In this document: positions 1 through 8,388 of the stretch, piece after piece | How the letters are laid out: each line of letters starts with the position of its first letter | How positions within the stretch are numbered: position 1 is the first letter of the stretch | Source of the DNA: Lachnospiraceae bacterium UBA7093 | Lineage (GTDB): Bacteria; Bacillota; Clostridia; Lachnospirales; Lachnospiraceae | Reading direction: 5' to 3' | Assembly (NCBI GenBank): GCA_002492465.1 | Contig: DKYT01000007.1 | Span: forward strand, 27,682 to 91,681 | Length of the DNA stretch: 64,000 nucleotides | Made by a program: the position numbers and the translations under genes | The notes under the pieces: generated by a model | Seen by the model: only the letters and a program-made list of their open reading frames with translations | What the model was told of the DNA's origin: nothing | Databases searched by the model: none

Positions 1-969
1 CAAAAGTTTTCTCCATTTCGGATTTTCTATATCTGCAAGCAGTGCCGGCAGGAAAAAAATATGAGTGATGGTCAGATAATAGCCGATTCTGGATATAATG
101 GGCAGGAAGGAGCAGCATACATACATGGCAAGGGCTCCTAAATTACAATAAAAATAAAAGCGGTTGCGCCTGTGGTCTTTTACGGTTTTTTTGTAACAAA
201 ACAGGGAAAGAATCAGAACGGCAACGCAGCGGGCGATGTTTACCAGACTGGTTCCGCCTTCCAGATATTCTGTGTCTTCATAGGTGGGATAGAGAAAAAT
301 CACCACTTTCAAATAAAAATCCTGAAGAAGGAAAAAGGTACTGCAAAAAACCGCCGCCAGGGCAAGCTGCCATTTTTTCCATTGCCAGGAGGCGAGCACA
401 TATAACGGCAGCACCACCAGAATGGATTTGTGCAGGGTAGCGCCCAGCAACACCAAAAACACAAATTTCAGCCATTCCTTTCGCAGCACATAGGGAATGG
501 CAAGCACCGCCAGGGCAAGCGCCAAATAATAACGTACTGTGTTGAAGGACTGAAAATAATAGCCCAGCGCCATAAACAGGAAAAAACTAAAGCCAAAAGA
601 ATCCGCCTGCTGATACAGGGCAATCAAGAAAAATAAAATGGTGAAAAAGGCAAAAAAGGCAAAAACCAACAGATAATTTTCAAAACCGCTGATTTCATAA
701 AGAATCTTTACAATCCAGTTAAAGCCAAACTCCGTGGGAACGAAAGCGTCACAGTTGATCAGATGCATAAACTCAACGTATTTCGCATAATCGTTGCCCA
801 CATTCAGCCGGCATGCCGCAAGGGAAAACAAAAGCAGAAAAATAGATACCAGACAAAGTCCGTTCACCATCTGCTGTCTGCTCACCTTATTCCTTTCATA
901 TTTACAGCGGTTGTTCACTGCCAGTCCTGACAGAACCGTCAGCGCCGCCACCATTACATACAAAATCAT
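1..969 (-). CDS. EpsG family exopolysaccharide polymerase, partial
   Basis: A polytopic membrane protein of which 323 N-terminal residues are visible; the C-terminus lies beyond the left edge. It begins with a hydrophobic segment, then shows the EpsG-type motif R-L-N-V-G-N-D-Y-A-K-Y at residues 54-64, followed by repeated membrane segments rich in F and L. The EpsG family acts in the cytoplasmic membrane as the Wzy-like polymerase of exopolysaccharide repeat units. The ATG at 969 overlaps the TGA of the upstream glycosyltransferase (ATGA), so the two are translationally coupled. It is the last visible gene of a six-gene - strand exopolysaccharide operon. The polymerase role is inferred from the family; repeat-unit chemistry is not readable. 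Confidence 0.8.
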   Translation of the reverse strand, partial: MILYVMVAALTVLSGLAVNNRCKYERNKVSRQQMVNGLCLVSIFLLLFSLAACRLNVGNDYAKYVEFMHLINCDAFVPTEFGFNWIVKILYEISGFENYLLVFAFFAFFTILFFLIALYQQADSFGFSFFLFMALGYYFQSFNTVRYYLALALAVLAIPYVLRKEWLKFVFLVLLGATLHKSILVVLPLYVLASWQWKKWQLALAAVFCSTFFLLQDFYLKVVIFLYPTYEDTEYLEGGTSLVNIARCVAVLILSLFCYKKTVKDHRRNRFYFYCNLGALAMYVCCSFLPIISRIGYYLTITHIFFLPALLADIENPKWRKLL

Positions 970-1790
970 AGCTGCTCCTGCTTCCGGGATTGTTCTCCCT
1001 GAAGACCATTTCTGTCTTTTCCTTCCCTAATCCCCTGCTTCATCATCCCGTATGCCTCTTTCAAGGACATTTCCTTTAACAGCTCTCCCTTATGGGCATA
1101 CAAAAAGCGCAGGGAAAAAAGTTTGGCAAGACCGCCGTATAGATGATGATAAAGCACGCCTCTGTCTGTAAAAAACTTCCGATTATATCCCTGAAACCAG
1201 GTGGATTCCCGGTAAACTTCCTCCCCAAGCTCCGCTGTGGCACGGTACAAATGCAGCCCCTTTTTCAAACAGTCATGCAAAAATAAACTGTCCTCCCCGT
1301 TGCTGTACCTTGCTCCTCCACCAAATAGCAGAGAAAAGCATACATTAGCACGGCGCAGGGACTCGGTTCTTGCCGCCACTGCATAGGTGGGGTATCTGCC
1401 GTAATTGTACCAGCGGATCCTGCCCTGCTTTCTGTTATAATAGGTAGCGCGGCGGGGATCCACTTTAAAATTAAAGGTGATCACATCTGCATCCCCGTTC
1501 TGTTCAAAGGCGCTGCACACCATTTTTTCATATTCCGGATAAAAAACGATATCCTCGTCGGAAAACAGGCAAAGCTCCCCGTCGGCATGCATAAGCGCCG
1601 TGTTTCTGTTCAGCCCTACGCCTCTTTCCGCCATGGCAAAGCACCGGATTTTTCTCCCTCTATGGGAATATTCCTGATAGGCAAAATGATCGCACTGATT
1701 CACAATGACTGCCTCTGTCTGCAAATTCATTCTTTCAGCCAGCTGGTTCACTTCCTGATCCACTGCCGCCACCAGTACCTGTAATTTCAT
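966..1790 (-). CDS. GT2-like glycosyltransferase of the exopolysaccharide cluster
   Basis: About 274 residues. The start is the ATG at 1790 because GAGG lies five bases upstream; a TTG at 1832 in the same frame would overlap the previous gene and has no ribosome-binding site. The N-terminus is a short beta strand (KLQVLVAAV). A conserved E-R-G-V-G-L-N-R-N-T-A block sits near residue 55 and S-D-E-D at 77-80 could be the nucleotide-sugar/metal (DXD-type) site. No membrane segment is visible, so it is probably a cytosolic or peripheral transferase adding one sugar to the lipid-linked repeat. It lies between the Wzz-like gene and EpsG. Donor and acceptor cannot be told; family-level confidence is fair because the sequence is divergent from classical GT2. 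Confidence 0.7.
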   Translation of the reverse strand: MKLQVLVAAVDQEVNQLAERMNLQTEAVIVNQCDHFAYQEYSHRGRKIRCFAMAERGVGLNRNTALMHADGELCLFSDEDIVFYPEYEKMVCSAFEQNGDADVITFNFKVDPRRATYYNRKQGRIRWYNYGRYPTYAVAARTESLRRANVCFSLLFGGGARYSNGEDSLFLHDCLKKGLHLYRATAELGEEVYRESTWFQGYNRKFFTDRGVLYHHLYGGLAKLFSLRFLYAHKGELLKEMSLKEAYGMMKQGIREGKDRNGLQGEQSRKQEQL

Positions 1791-1821
1791 AGCTTCCTCA
1801 ATTCCCGGCATAACGCCTCTG

Positions 1822-2958
1822 TTATGATCCAAAATAGCGGTTTAAAAATTCCTCGTCCGCCTGAGCAATGATCATTCCCAGCACCTTGCAGTCCTGGTTT
1901 TTCAGCAGGCTTAAAATCCTTGAAACCTTTCTCCCCGTATCTGTCCCAAAGGGAAGGAGCAGAATCACGCCCCCCGCTTCTCTGATCATTCTGCACTCAT
2001 CTTCTCCCAGAATGTTGCCGTTAAAGGCAAGAATATCCCACTGGCTGTTCTTTTCCGGCGCCTCTTCCTTCGCCTCTCTGCTCCAGCTGAGTTCTTCCTC
2101 CTCCGGCGCAGTACCGGTAAACGCCTCCAGCCCTTCACTGTTTAAAAGCCTCTCCAGCTCCAGCCTTCGGGTATCCCCATGGTCAGCCATGTCCACAATG
2201 GCAAAGGTTCTTCCCTCCCCCATCATGTAACGTATATTTGCCTTCAATTCCCTTGCATAGGGCTGCAGCCCTTTCTGATTTTTGGTCAGTATGCCAAGCG
2301 CTTTATATGGATACCGCTTTTCAATATCCTCCTGCACGTATACAGCTTCGTCCAATACATAACCAAACAGAATTCCCAAAAGCGCCAGAACTCCCAGGAT
2401 CACTGCTCCGGTAACGCAGGCGGATGTAGTTCTGTCATCCCAGTAAACCCTCTCGGGGACACCTGAGCGGATCACCTTAATCTGCTCCAGTTCCTCATCG
2501 TCCCTTGCATATTCCCGCAGCCCTGCCTCCACCGCATTTTTGATTTCGCGGACAAACTTTTCATTTTCTCCCCTTACCGTAACGGTAAGAAGCCTGATGT
2601 CTGATAAGATTTCCGCAGTGGTAGCTTCGCTTACCTGTTCTCTTTCATATCCAGGCAGTCCCTTCATCACCAAATCCATAATCGGATCCGTATCCAGCAG
2701 GTCGTTCCAGGTATAGCCGTTGTAATATTGATAAACCTCTCCGCTTTCATCGTGGCCAAAGCTGATGTACAGCTTGGACACCGCTTCATATTCCACCGGC
2801 ATTTTCATGGACCGCGCCACCTGATAAATAACACCTCCGCAAGTAGCTCCCAAAATAGCAAGAACCACTGCAAGCCATATCCGCCGCTGCAGATACAGCA
2901 TCAACCGCTTCAGGTCCATTCCTCTGTTCAGATATTCTTCATTCTTTTCCGTCTTCAT
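1822..2958 (-). CDS. Wzz/CpsC-like chain-length protein with degenerate BY-kinase-like C-terminus
   Basis: 378 residues. Residues about 29-50 and 180-203 form two membrane segments flanking an extracellular region, the layout of Wzz/CpsC co-polymerases that set polysaccharide length. After the second segment comes E-L-K-A-N-I-R-Y, which matches the linker that normally leads into a CpsD/BY-kinase domain. The expected Walker A loop is absent: the position reads A-I-V-D-M-A-D-H-G-D-T. The tail still shows the kinase-like alternation (D-I-L-A-F-N, V-I-L-L-L-P-F-G, V-L-G-M-I-I) but ends without a tyrosine cluster. I infer a fused, catalytically dead kinase domain used as a regulatory or docking module. 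The ATG overlaps the upstream gene by 20 bases; no separate kinase is visible. Confidence 0.75.
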   Translation of the reverse strand: MKTEKNEEYLNRGMDLKRLMLYLQRRIWLAVVLAILGATCGGVIYQVARSMKMPVEYEAVSKLYISFGHDESGEVYQYYNGYTWNDLLDTDPIMDLVMKGLPGYEREQVSEATTAEILSDIRLLTVTVRGENEKFVREIKNAVEAGLREYARDDEELEQIKVIRSGVPERVYWDDRTTSACVTGAVILGVLALLGILFGYVLDEAVYVQEDIEKRYPYKALGILTKNQKGLQPYARELKANIRYMMGEGRTFAIVDMADHGDTRRLELERLLNSEGLEAFTGTAPEEEELSWSREAKEEAPEKNSQWDILAFNGNILGEDECRMIREAGGVILLLPFGTDTGRKVSRILSLLKNQDCKVLGMIIAQADEEFLNRYFGS

Positions 2959-4357
2959 TGTCCAAGGATTCTCCCGCTTTTAAGGTCTTCATTGCCGTTA
3001 CCTGTGTGGTTTCAATACCCTCTGTACTTTCCGGCTTAAACAAAATTTTCAGCGTCAAAAGCATCAGCCTTAAGTCAAGCCATACAGAGTAATTTTCAAT
3101 GTATGTCAAATCCAGTTTCAACTTATCATAGGGCGTTGTGTTATATTTCCCGTAAACCTGGGCATAGCCTGCAAGTCCTGCCTTTACCTTCATTCGAAAA
3201 ACAAATTCCGGCATATCCTCCACATACTGCTCTATAATCTCCGGGCGCTCCGGTCTGGGACCGATAAAGGTCATGTCCCCCTTTAAAATATTGAAAAGCT
3301 GTGGAAGCTCGTCGATTCTCACCGCCCTGATAAACTTTCCAATGGGCGTAATCCGGTTGTCATCCTTAGAGGCAAGCCTTGCCACGCCGTCCTTTTCCGC
3401 GTCCACCCGCATACTTCTGAATTTCATGATCCTAAATCTCTTGCCTCCGATGGTGCAGCGCACCTGCTTATAAAGCACCGGTCCTCCGTCATAGCACTTG
3501 ATCAAAACCGCTGTAACCAGCATCAGGGGCGAGACAACCACCAGCAGTATTAACGCGCATACAATATCAATGAGACGCTTTGTCATCCTCTGTTCTACCG
3601 TCAGCGCATATTCCCTGGTCAAAAAAATAGGCGTGTCGAATAAATGCAGCTGGTCGGAACCTTTGATCAGCACATCGGGTATTTTAGGCATCATATAGAC
3701 CCGAATGGACCTGCTGTAGCAATACTTCATCAAATGGTTTCGTTCTTCCGTGTGGATATCCCACAGCACCACAGCGCCGTATCCCCTGTCGATCTCCATT
3801 TCCAGTTTCATCAAACCTTCCCTGATATCCATACATTTTGTAATATTATACTTATCCTTACGGGAGGCAAACTTCTGAAGAATGTCCTCAATATCCCGCT
3901 CTCCATGGATCAAAAGCATTTCTCTGGGAGGAAATACCCTGCGATAGACAACATTGCAGATATTGGACCATATAATGGCAATCAAAAGCTGCACTATGGT
4001 GGCAGCCGCAAAGTAATTCGCCGGCACCAGCCAGTTGTGCATCAGGGAAAGCTGAAAGTATGTAAATACATTTACGATCAGCAGCGAAAACAATTGTGCA
4101 AAAAAGATATCCAGGGATTTCAGATAACCGATCTTCAATCCGTCATAGGTCTTGGTGAAAAAAAACAACAGAACAAGATATAAGCCAATGATCAAAATAT
4201 GCCCGTTCCGTTCATACTTTAATCCACGGTTAAAGTTATTGATAATAGGATAATAGTATTCCAGCCAAATATATGCATAAATCGCCGCCTGCATGAGCAA
4301 ACCTACATAACTCAGCCACAACGCGATGATTTTTTTCAGGGATTCTAAACGTTTCAC
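2939..4357 (-). CDS. Undecaprenyl-phosphate glycosylphosphotransferase (priming sugar transferase)
   Basis: 472 residues, starting at a GTG (4357) preceded by AGGAGG. Four to five N-terminal membrane segments, a middle CoA-binding-like domain, then a membrane helix and the bacterial sugar transferase domain (PF02397 type) from about residue 262: K-R-L-I-D-I-V, G-G-P-V-L-Y-K-Q, K-F-R-S-M-R, R-I-D-E-L-P-Q-L-F-N, F-I-G-P-R-P-E-R-P and G-L-A-G-Y-A-Q-V. This family moves a sugar-1-phosphate from a nucleotide sugar onto undecaprenyl phosphate, starting repeat-unit assembly at the membrane. Its presence shows that the cluster makes a Wzx/Wzy-type exopolysaccharide. The sugar is unknown. Confidence 0.92.
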   Translation of the reverse strand: MKRLESLKKIIALWLSYVGLLMQAAIYAYIWLEYYYPIINNFNRGLKYERNGHILIIGLYLVLLFFFTKTYDGLKIGYLKSLDIFFAQLFSLLIVNVFTYFQLSLMHNWLVPANYFAAATIVQLLIAIIWSNICNVVYRRVFPPREMLLIHGERDIEDILQKFASRKDKYNITKCMDIREGLMKLEMEIDRGYGAVVLWDIHTEERNHLMKYCYSRSIRVYMMPKIPDVLIKGSDQLHLFDTPIFLTREYALTVEQRMTKRLIDIVCALILLVVVSPLMLVTAVLIKCYDGGPVLYKQVRCTIGGKRFRIMKFRSMRVDAEKDGVARLASKDDNRITPIGKFIRAVRIDELPQLFNILKGDMTFIGPRPERPEIIEQYVEDMPEFVFRMKVKAGLAGYAQVYGKYNTTPYDKLKLDLTYIENYSVWLDLRLMLLTLKILFKPESTEGIETTQVTAMKTLKAGESLDNEDGKE

Positions 4358-4399
4358 TTGTATTCCTCCTGTATGGAAAGATTCTTTCCTACGCTGTTT

Positions 4400-5161
4400 T
4401 CATAACCTTCTGAGAGTTGCGCGCAACGCCCAGAAAAACAGGTTATAACAGCTCTTCCACAGGGAAAGCTTTTCTTCCTTTCGATACAGATTCCAGATTC
4501 TTCTTACCGCCTCCACCTTATTGGAGGACAGCGACTTCGCCGGCCGTCGGTAAATTGTCAGCACTTCATCAAGCCCGTAAGCGTTAAAGCGCCGCAGAAT
4601 CTTCCACCAGGTCGCCGTATCCTCGCTTTTGACCTCCGGCATCTGTATCAGCTCCCATCCGGTAAGCTTTGTATCCAGCAAAACCGTGCTGGTAAAAATA
4701 ACGGTTCTGGAAAGCGCCTGCTGGTACTCCAGGATTTCCGGAACATGTACTACCTTTCCCGTCCTTCCTGCCTTTTCATCTCCGAATTCATAAGCGGTGA
4801 ATACAAACGCCGCCTTTTTTTCTTTCAGAAAGGCAAGCTCCTTTTCCAGCTTGTCCGGCATCCACACGTCGTCTGCATCCAAAAAGGCGATATATCTGCC
4901 CCTTGCCTCGCTGAGCCCGGTATTTCTTGCCCTGGCGGCGCCCTCGTTTGATTTTTTCCGAATCAACCGGATATTGGTATTTTCCCCTGCAATTGCCTTT
5001 TCAATGCGCGGGACACTGTCGTCCCCGGAGCAGTCGTCTACCAGAATCAATTCCCAGTTTTGATAGGTCTGGGCGCGGACCATTGCCATCGTTTCTTCTA
5101 TATAAGCGCCGGCGTTGTACACCGGCACCACAATACTGATCAGCTCCTCCTGCCCTTTCAT
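4400..5161 (-). CDS. Family 2 glycosyltransferase
   Basis: 253 residues. GT-A fold signatures are clear: S-I-V-V-P-V-Y-N at the N-terminus, L-I-L-V-D-D-C-S around residue 38, N-E-G-A-A-R-A-R-N-T-G and the metal-binding F-L-D-A-D-D-V-W near 93-100. The C-terminus is basic and partly hydrophobic, suggesting peripheral membrane attachment. It would transfer a sugar from a nucleotide donor to the lipid-linked repeat unit. The ATG at 5161 follows the TAA of the upstream transferase with no gap and has AGAGG upstream, so translation is coupled. The sugar cannot be read from sequence. Confidence 0.88.
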   Translation of the reverse strand: MKGQEELISIVVPVYNAGAYIEETMAMVRAQTYQNWELILVDDCSGDDSVPRIEKAIAGENTNIRLIRKKSNEGAARARNTGLSEARGRYIAFLDADDVWMPDKLEKELAFLKEKKAAFVFTAYEFGDEKAGRTGKVVHVPEILEYQQALSRTVIFTSTVLLDTKLTGWELIQMPEVKSEDTATWWKILRRFNAYGLDEVLTIYRRPAKSLSSNKVEAVRRIWNLYRKEEKLSLWKSCYNLFFWALRATLRRL

Positions 5162-6091
5162 TTAAATTTCCTCTTTTACAAGATAGATTGGTCTTCTTTT
5201 GACTTCCATATACGTTTTAGCAAGATATTGTCCTACAATCCCCAGGCAAAACAGCTGCACGCCGCTGATCAGGGAAATAATACACACCAACGATGGCCAT
5301 CCCGAAGTTGGATCTCCGAAGATCGCCTTCCGCACAATGGTAAAAATAATCAATGCAAACGCCGCAAGGCAAAACAAAACGCCCATAAAAGCGGCAAAGG
5401 CAAGAGGCGCCGTAGAAAACGCCGTCATCCCATCTATGGAATAGAGAAACAGCTTCCAAAAGGACCACTTGGTCTCTCCCTTTTTCCGTTCAATATTTTC
5501 AAATTCCAGCCATTTGGTCTCAAAGCCTACCCAGCCGAAGATTCCTTTGCTGAACCGATTATACTCCGGCATAGACAAAATTGCTTCCGCCACCTGCCTG
5601 GTCATCAGCCGATAATCCCTTGCCCCGTCCATAATTTCCGTTTTGGAGATCTTTTTCATCATCCGGTAAAACATTCTGGCAAAAAAGGAACGGATAGGAG
5701 GCTCCCCCTTGCGGGTAACTCTTCTGGTTGCCACCGAATCATACCCCTGCTCCAAATAGCTGTACATCTCCGGTAAAAGGGAAGGAGGATCCTGCAGATC
5801 CGCATCCAGGAAAACCACATAATCGCCATTTGCCTTCTCCATTCCCGCATAGATTGCCGCTTCCTTTCCAAAGTTTCTGGAGAAGGAAAGAAGATGAACC
5901 CGGTTGTCCTTTTGAATCAGCTTTTTCACCTCTGACGCCGTCTGGTCACGGGAGCCATCGTCAATGTACCACAGCTCCAGCTCTATCTCCTTTTCCTGAA
6001 AGAAGGCTTCATTTTGCATAAACGCCTGGTAAAAATCCGCTATATTCTCTTCTTCGTTGTAGCAGGGCACAATCCCACTGAGTCGTTTCAC
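5162..6091 (-). CDS. GtrB/DPM1-like membrane glycosyltransferase
   Basis: 309 residues, GTG start at 6091 with AAAGGA upstream. An N-terminal GT2 domain has S-G-I-V-P-C-Y-N-E-E-E-N, L-W-Y-I-D-D-G-S-R-D and the metal-binding F-L-D-A-D-L-Q-D-P-P near residue 95. R-N-F-G-K-E-A-A is typical of polyprenyl-phosphate glycosyltransferases. Two C-terminal membrane segments (about 228-252 and 265-290) match GtrB/YkoT proteins, which charge undecaprenyl phosphate with a single sugar for later transfer outside the membrane. It is the first gene of the exopolysaccharide operon, about 30 bases downstream of the predicted transcription start. A side-chain or substituent-donor role is inferred from the family. 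Confidence 0.88.
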   Translation of the reverse strand: MKRLSGIVPCYNEEENIADFYQAFMQNEAFFQEKEIELELWYIDDGSRDQTASEVKKLIQKDNRVHLLSFSRNFGKEAAIYAGMEKANGDYVVFLDADLQDPPSLLPEMYSYLEQGYDSVATRRVTRKGEPPIRSFFARMFYRMMKKISKTEIMDGARDYRLMTRQVAEAILSMPEYNRFSKGIFGWVGFETKWLEFENIERKKGETKWSFWKLFLYSIDGMTAFSTAPLAFAAFMGVLFCLAAFALIIFTIVRKAIFGDPTSGWPSLVCIISLISGVQLFCLGIVGQYLAKTYMEVKRRPIYLVKEEI

Positions 6092-6126
6092 GCTTCCTTT
6101 ACCTCATACTTAAGCATATTTCCTAT

Positions 6127-6155
6127 ATTTTATCACACAAATACAAATCACACAA
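6127..6155 (-). promoter_or_regulatory. Predicted promoter of the exopolysaccharide operon
   Basis: Read on the - strand: -35 TTGTGT (6150-6155), 17-base spacer, -10 TAAAAT (6127-6132). It is correctly placed about 30 bases upstream of the first exopolysaccharide gene and just downstream of the terminator that closes the agr operon. Confidence 0.55.
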
Positions 6156-6157
6156 AT
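6132..6157. repeat. 11-bp direct repeat over the exopolysaccharide promoter
   Basis: ATCACACAAAT occurs at 6132-6142 and again at 6147-6157, a 15-base period. The pair covers the spacer and -35 of the predicted promoter, a position suited to a regulator binding site. No known regulator is assigned; the 15-base period differs from the roughly 21-base spacing usual for LytTR sites. Confidence 0.5.
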
Positions 6158-6165
6158 ATAAATCG

Positions 6166-6202
6166 AAAAACCGCCCGGCAGCGTCCTGCCAAAGCGGTTT
6201 TC
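6166..6202 (-). terminator. Rho-independent terminator after agrB
   Basis: An outer stem AAAACCGC/GCGGTTTT (6167-6174 with 6194-6201) encloses a smaller CGGCAG/CTGCC stem. On the - strand the stem ends in a T run, so it closes the agr transcript before the exopolysaccharide promoter. Confidence 0.75.
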
Positions 6203-6240
6203 CCATAGGCATATTCTTCCGCAACATGCCCGTTTTTTAT

Positions 6241-6834
6241 TCATTTTTCTCTGTGCCGTAAAAAAGCTTCTCTCCCCTTATAAAGCAGTAATAACAATGC
6301 GCTGAGCATCACTGCCATGATAATGCTGTAACAATAATCAATTCCCCGGATTCCAAGGAGCAGGGAAAGAACGCCTTCCAGCAGCAGAATTCTTCTGGTT
6401 CTTCTTTTGAACACCACCGTCTCTTCTTCGGAAATAGGTTTATTCTCATCCGCCAAAGGCGCAAGCCAAAAAACCACTCCTGTTGCAGCTGCAAATAAAA
6501 GCCATACGCCCCAAATCATTTCTTCTTTTTGAAGCACAATTTTTATCAGGAAAAGCATTGCCGTAAGCAGCGTGCAGGATTCCAGGTAACAGCTTATGTA
6601 CCCTCTTGCATGATATCCTCCCGCATAGGAACGAAGGGGAATAAATGCTGCAAATAAGATAACGCTGTGCCACCACATGCCAAGCAGATAGCCAATCGTC
6701 AATGTTGTGGCTATGTTAATCACCATGGCAAGCGCCGACTCCATTGCAACCTTGTACAACTCCACATATTTTTCCTGAATATTCCCGTTTTCCGCGAATC
6801 TCAGCGCGATTCTCCTGAAAAAATGATCAATCAT
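6241..6834 (-). CDS. agrB: AgrB-type autoinducer peptide processing membrane protease
   Basis: 197 residues with about six membrane segments. The AgrB signature P-L-R-S-Y-A-G-G-Y-H-A-R-G-Y-I-S-C is at residues 66-82, giving catalytic His75 and Cys82, very close to their places in staphylococcal AgrB. The family cuts the C-terminal tail off AgrD in the membrane and forms the thiolactone peptide. I chose the ATG at 6834 because the agrD reading frame ends inside it (ATGATTGA, 8-base overlap), so agrB is translationally coupled to agrD; upstream in-frame codons would lie inside agrD. It is the last gene of agrA-C-D-B and is followed by a terminator. Confidence 0.93.
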   Translation of the reverse strand: MIDHFFRRIALRFAENGNIQEKYVELYKVAMESALAMVINIATTLTIGYLLGMWWHSVILFAAFIPLRSYAGGYHARGYISCYLESCTLLTAMLFLIKIVLQKEEMIWGVWLLFAAATGVVFWLAPLADENKPISEEETVVFKRRTRRILLLEGVLSLLLGIRGIDYCYSIIMAVMLSALLLLLYKGREAFLRHREK

Positions 6835-6973
6835 GTTTTCTGAAATCGTTAATCTCTTCAGGCAGCTTGGGCTGATGTACAAAGAAAAAGCAGGTATACA
6901 ACGGCATAAGGAAAATAAAGCCTGTCAAAACAGTTGTAGCTGCTTTCAAAAATGAATTTGTGATTCTTTTCAT
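6827..6973 (-). CDS. agrD: AgrD-like cyclic autoinducer peptide precursor
   Basis: A 48-residue reading frame in the otherwise empty gap between agrC and agrB. It has the three AgrD parts: an amphipathic basic N-terminus (M-K-R-I-T-N-S-F-L-K), a hydrophobic stretch, a core with a single cysteine at 28 (Y-T-C-F-F-F-V) and an acidic tail Q-P-K-L-P-E-E-I. The tail aligns residue for residue with the staphylococcal AgrD tail (D-E-V-E-V-P-K-E-L). By that alignment the predicted thiolactone ring is C28-F-F-F-V32, with the tail starting at H33. GGAG lies 11 bases before the ATG. The ring and the cut site are inferences; mature N-terminal trimming is unknown. Confidence 0.88.
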   Translation of the reverse strand: MKRITNSFLKAATTVLTGFIFLMPLYTCFFFVHQPKLPEEINDFRKHD

Positions 6974-7066
6974 ACGTTCAATTTCTCCTTTTTTATTTTA
7001 CATCATAAACCTTCCGCCGCCCCAGCTTAACAGTTATGTCAAAAACAAACCCTCTGCTCGTCAAAA

Positions 7067-8371
7067 TTAGCTCTCATCATACATATATGCAAATATTTTG
7101 ACACAAAATTCCCCGTCCGTGCTCTGTATCGTCATTTTACCGTCATATTTTTTGACGATCTCCTCCACCTCCCGTAGCCCAAGCCCGTGGTAAATGCGGT
7201 CCTCTTTTGTAGTAAGGAACCTGTTTTCCCTGTTTTGTATTCGTTTCCCTTCATAAGGATTCGCAATTTCAAAGAGAAACCCTGTAGCGTTAGTCTTAAT
7301 GGAAAATCGTATTTTCCTTTTTTCCGGCGCCAGCTCCCTGACCGCTTCCATTGCATTGTCAAACAAGTTTCCAATCAAAATATTTAATTCCATGTTGCTG
7401 ATGGCAACCTCGCCTGTTATTTTAATCTCCTTTTCAACCAAAATCCCGCCTTCTCTGGCAAGCTCCAGCTTATAATTTAAAATGGAATCGATCCCGATAT
7501 TTCCCGTATCGATCACATCCCCCTGCCGTTTGATCTGTCCCAGCCGTTCCTGATAATGGGCGAGCAGCTGTCCATATTGCTCTTTTTCCAGATATCCCAT
7601 TTCCAGGACGCAGCTATTTGCCATATCATGGCGTATCCGGCGCAGCTTCAGCCATTGTTTTTCAAATTCTTCATACCGCAGACGAAAATACTTGTTTTGC
7701 TGCTTAATCAGCTCATTTTCCATGCGTTCCATGGCATGGGTCTGCATTTTCTGATACAGGTAATAGGTTGCCAGATTGATAACCAGCAGCACGCCCAAAA
7801 CAACGATTCGGGCAAAATCAATGCGATTATGCGCGTCCCACCATACGGCATAGCAGATAATAATGCTTCCCACAGGCGCCAAAAAAATCTCCGTCCATTC
7901 GGCTATTCCGATTTTAACCTGGGGCTGCCTTGCCGAAATTACCGTAATAATCTTTACAAATACAAAACACATCAGCTTTGACAGGGCATTCGCCATATGC
8001 CGGAACACATACTCCCCGCTGTATGATTCACCCATAAACCGCCCTGAAATTTTAAGCAAAAATACCGTAATCCCCTCGGCAATCATTCCCAGCGCTACCA
8101 CAAGCACCGCAAGAACAATCTTGGTTCCTGCATTTCCATTGTAAAGCAGGCAAAGGGTCAAAAAGCAAATGATACTGGTACACACGTTGCAAACCAGCGC
8201 ATTGCCCACAAACAGATAGCTGCTTGCATTCCACAATAAAAAGCATCCGCCCCATCCCAAAAACAAAGGCAGCTTGCTTTTGTACTTTACCCCCAGCAGC
8301 TGCCTATATAAAATATGTAGTGTAAATATGAAAAAAATATCCATCATCCAGGCAAAAATCCGTGTTTCCAT
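7067..8371 (-). CDS. agrC: AgrC-like GHKL sensor histidine kinase
   Basis: About 434 residues. Six to seven N-terminal membrane segments (to about residue 205), a coiled linker, then the AgrC-type H-box R-R-I-R-H-D-M-A-N-S with the phospho-accepting His near 248. The GHKL ATPase follows, with N-box N-L-F-D-N-A-M-E-A-V and G-box H-G-L-G-L-R-E-V. Its partner peptide is encoded 93 bases downstream, so it is the likely receptor for the AgrD product. Start: AGGTGA lies five bases before the ATG at 8371; GTG 8380 and ATG 8377 are alternatives in frame. It follows agrA by 17 bases in the same operon. Confidence 0.88.
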   Translation of the reverse strand: METRIFAWMMDIFFIFTLHILYRQLLGVKYKSKLPLFLGWGGCFLLWNASSYLFVGNALVCNVCTSIICFLTLCLLYNGNAGTKIVLAVLVVALGMIAEGITVFLLKISGRFMGESYSGEYVFRHMANALSKLMCFVFVKIITVISARQPQVKIGIAEWTEIFLAPVGSIIICYAVWWDAHNRIDFARIVVLGVLLVINLATYYLYQKMQTHAMERMENELIKQQNKYFRLRYEEFEKQWLKLRRIRHDMANSCVLEMGYLEKEQYGQLLAHYQERLGQIKRQGDVIDTGNIGIDSILNYKLELAREGGILVEKEIKITGEVAISNMELNILIGNLFDNAMEAVRELAPEKRKIRFSIKTNATGFLFEIANPYEGKRIQNRENRFLTTKEDRIYHGLGLREVEEIVKKYDGKMTIQSTDGEFCVKIFAYMYDES

Positions 8372-8388
8372 TCTCATCACCTGCCAAC

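Noticed and set aside
6974..7066. TTGACA on the - strand between agrC and agrD as a second promoter
   Set aside because: The nearest -10-like TATGAT is 29 bases away and the correct position reads CGGCGG, so a standard promoter is not supported.
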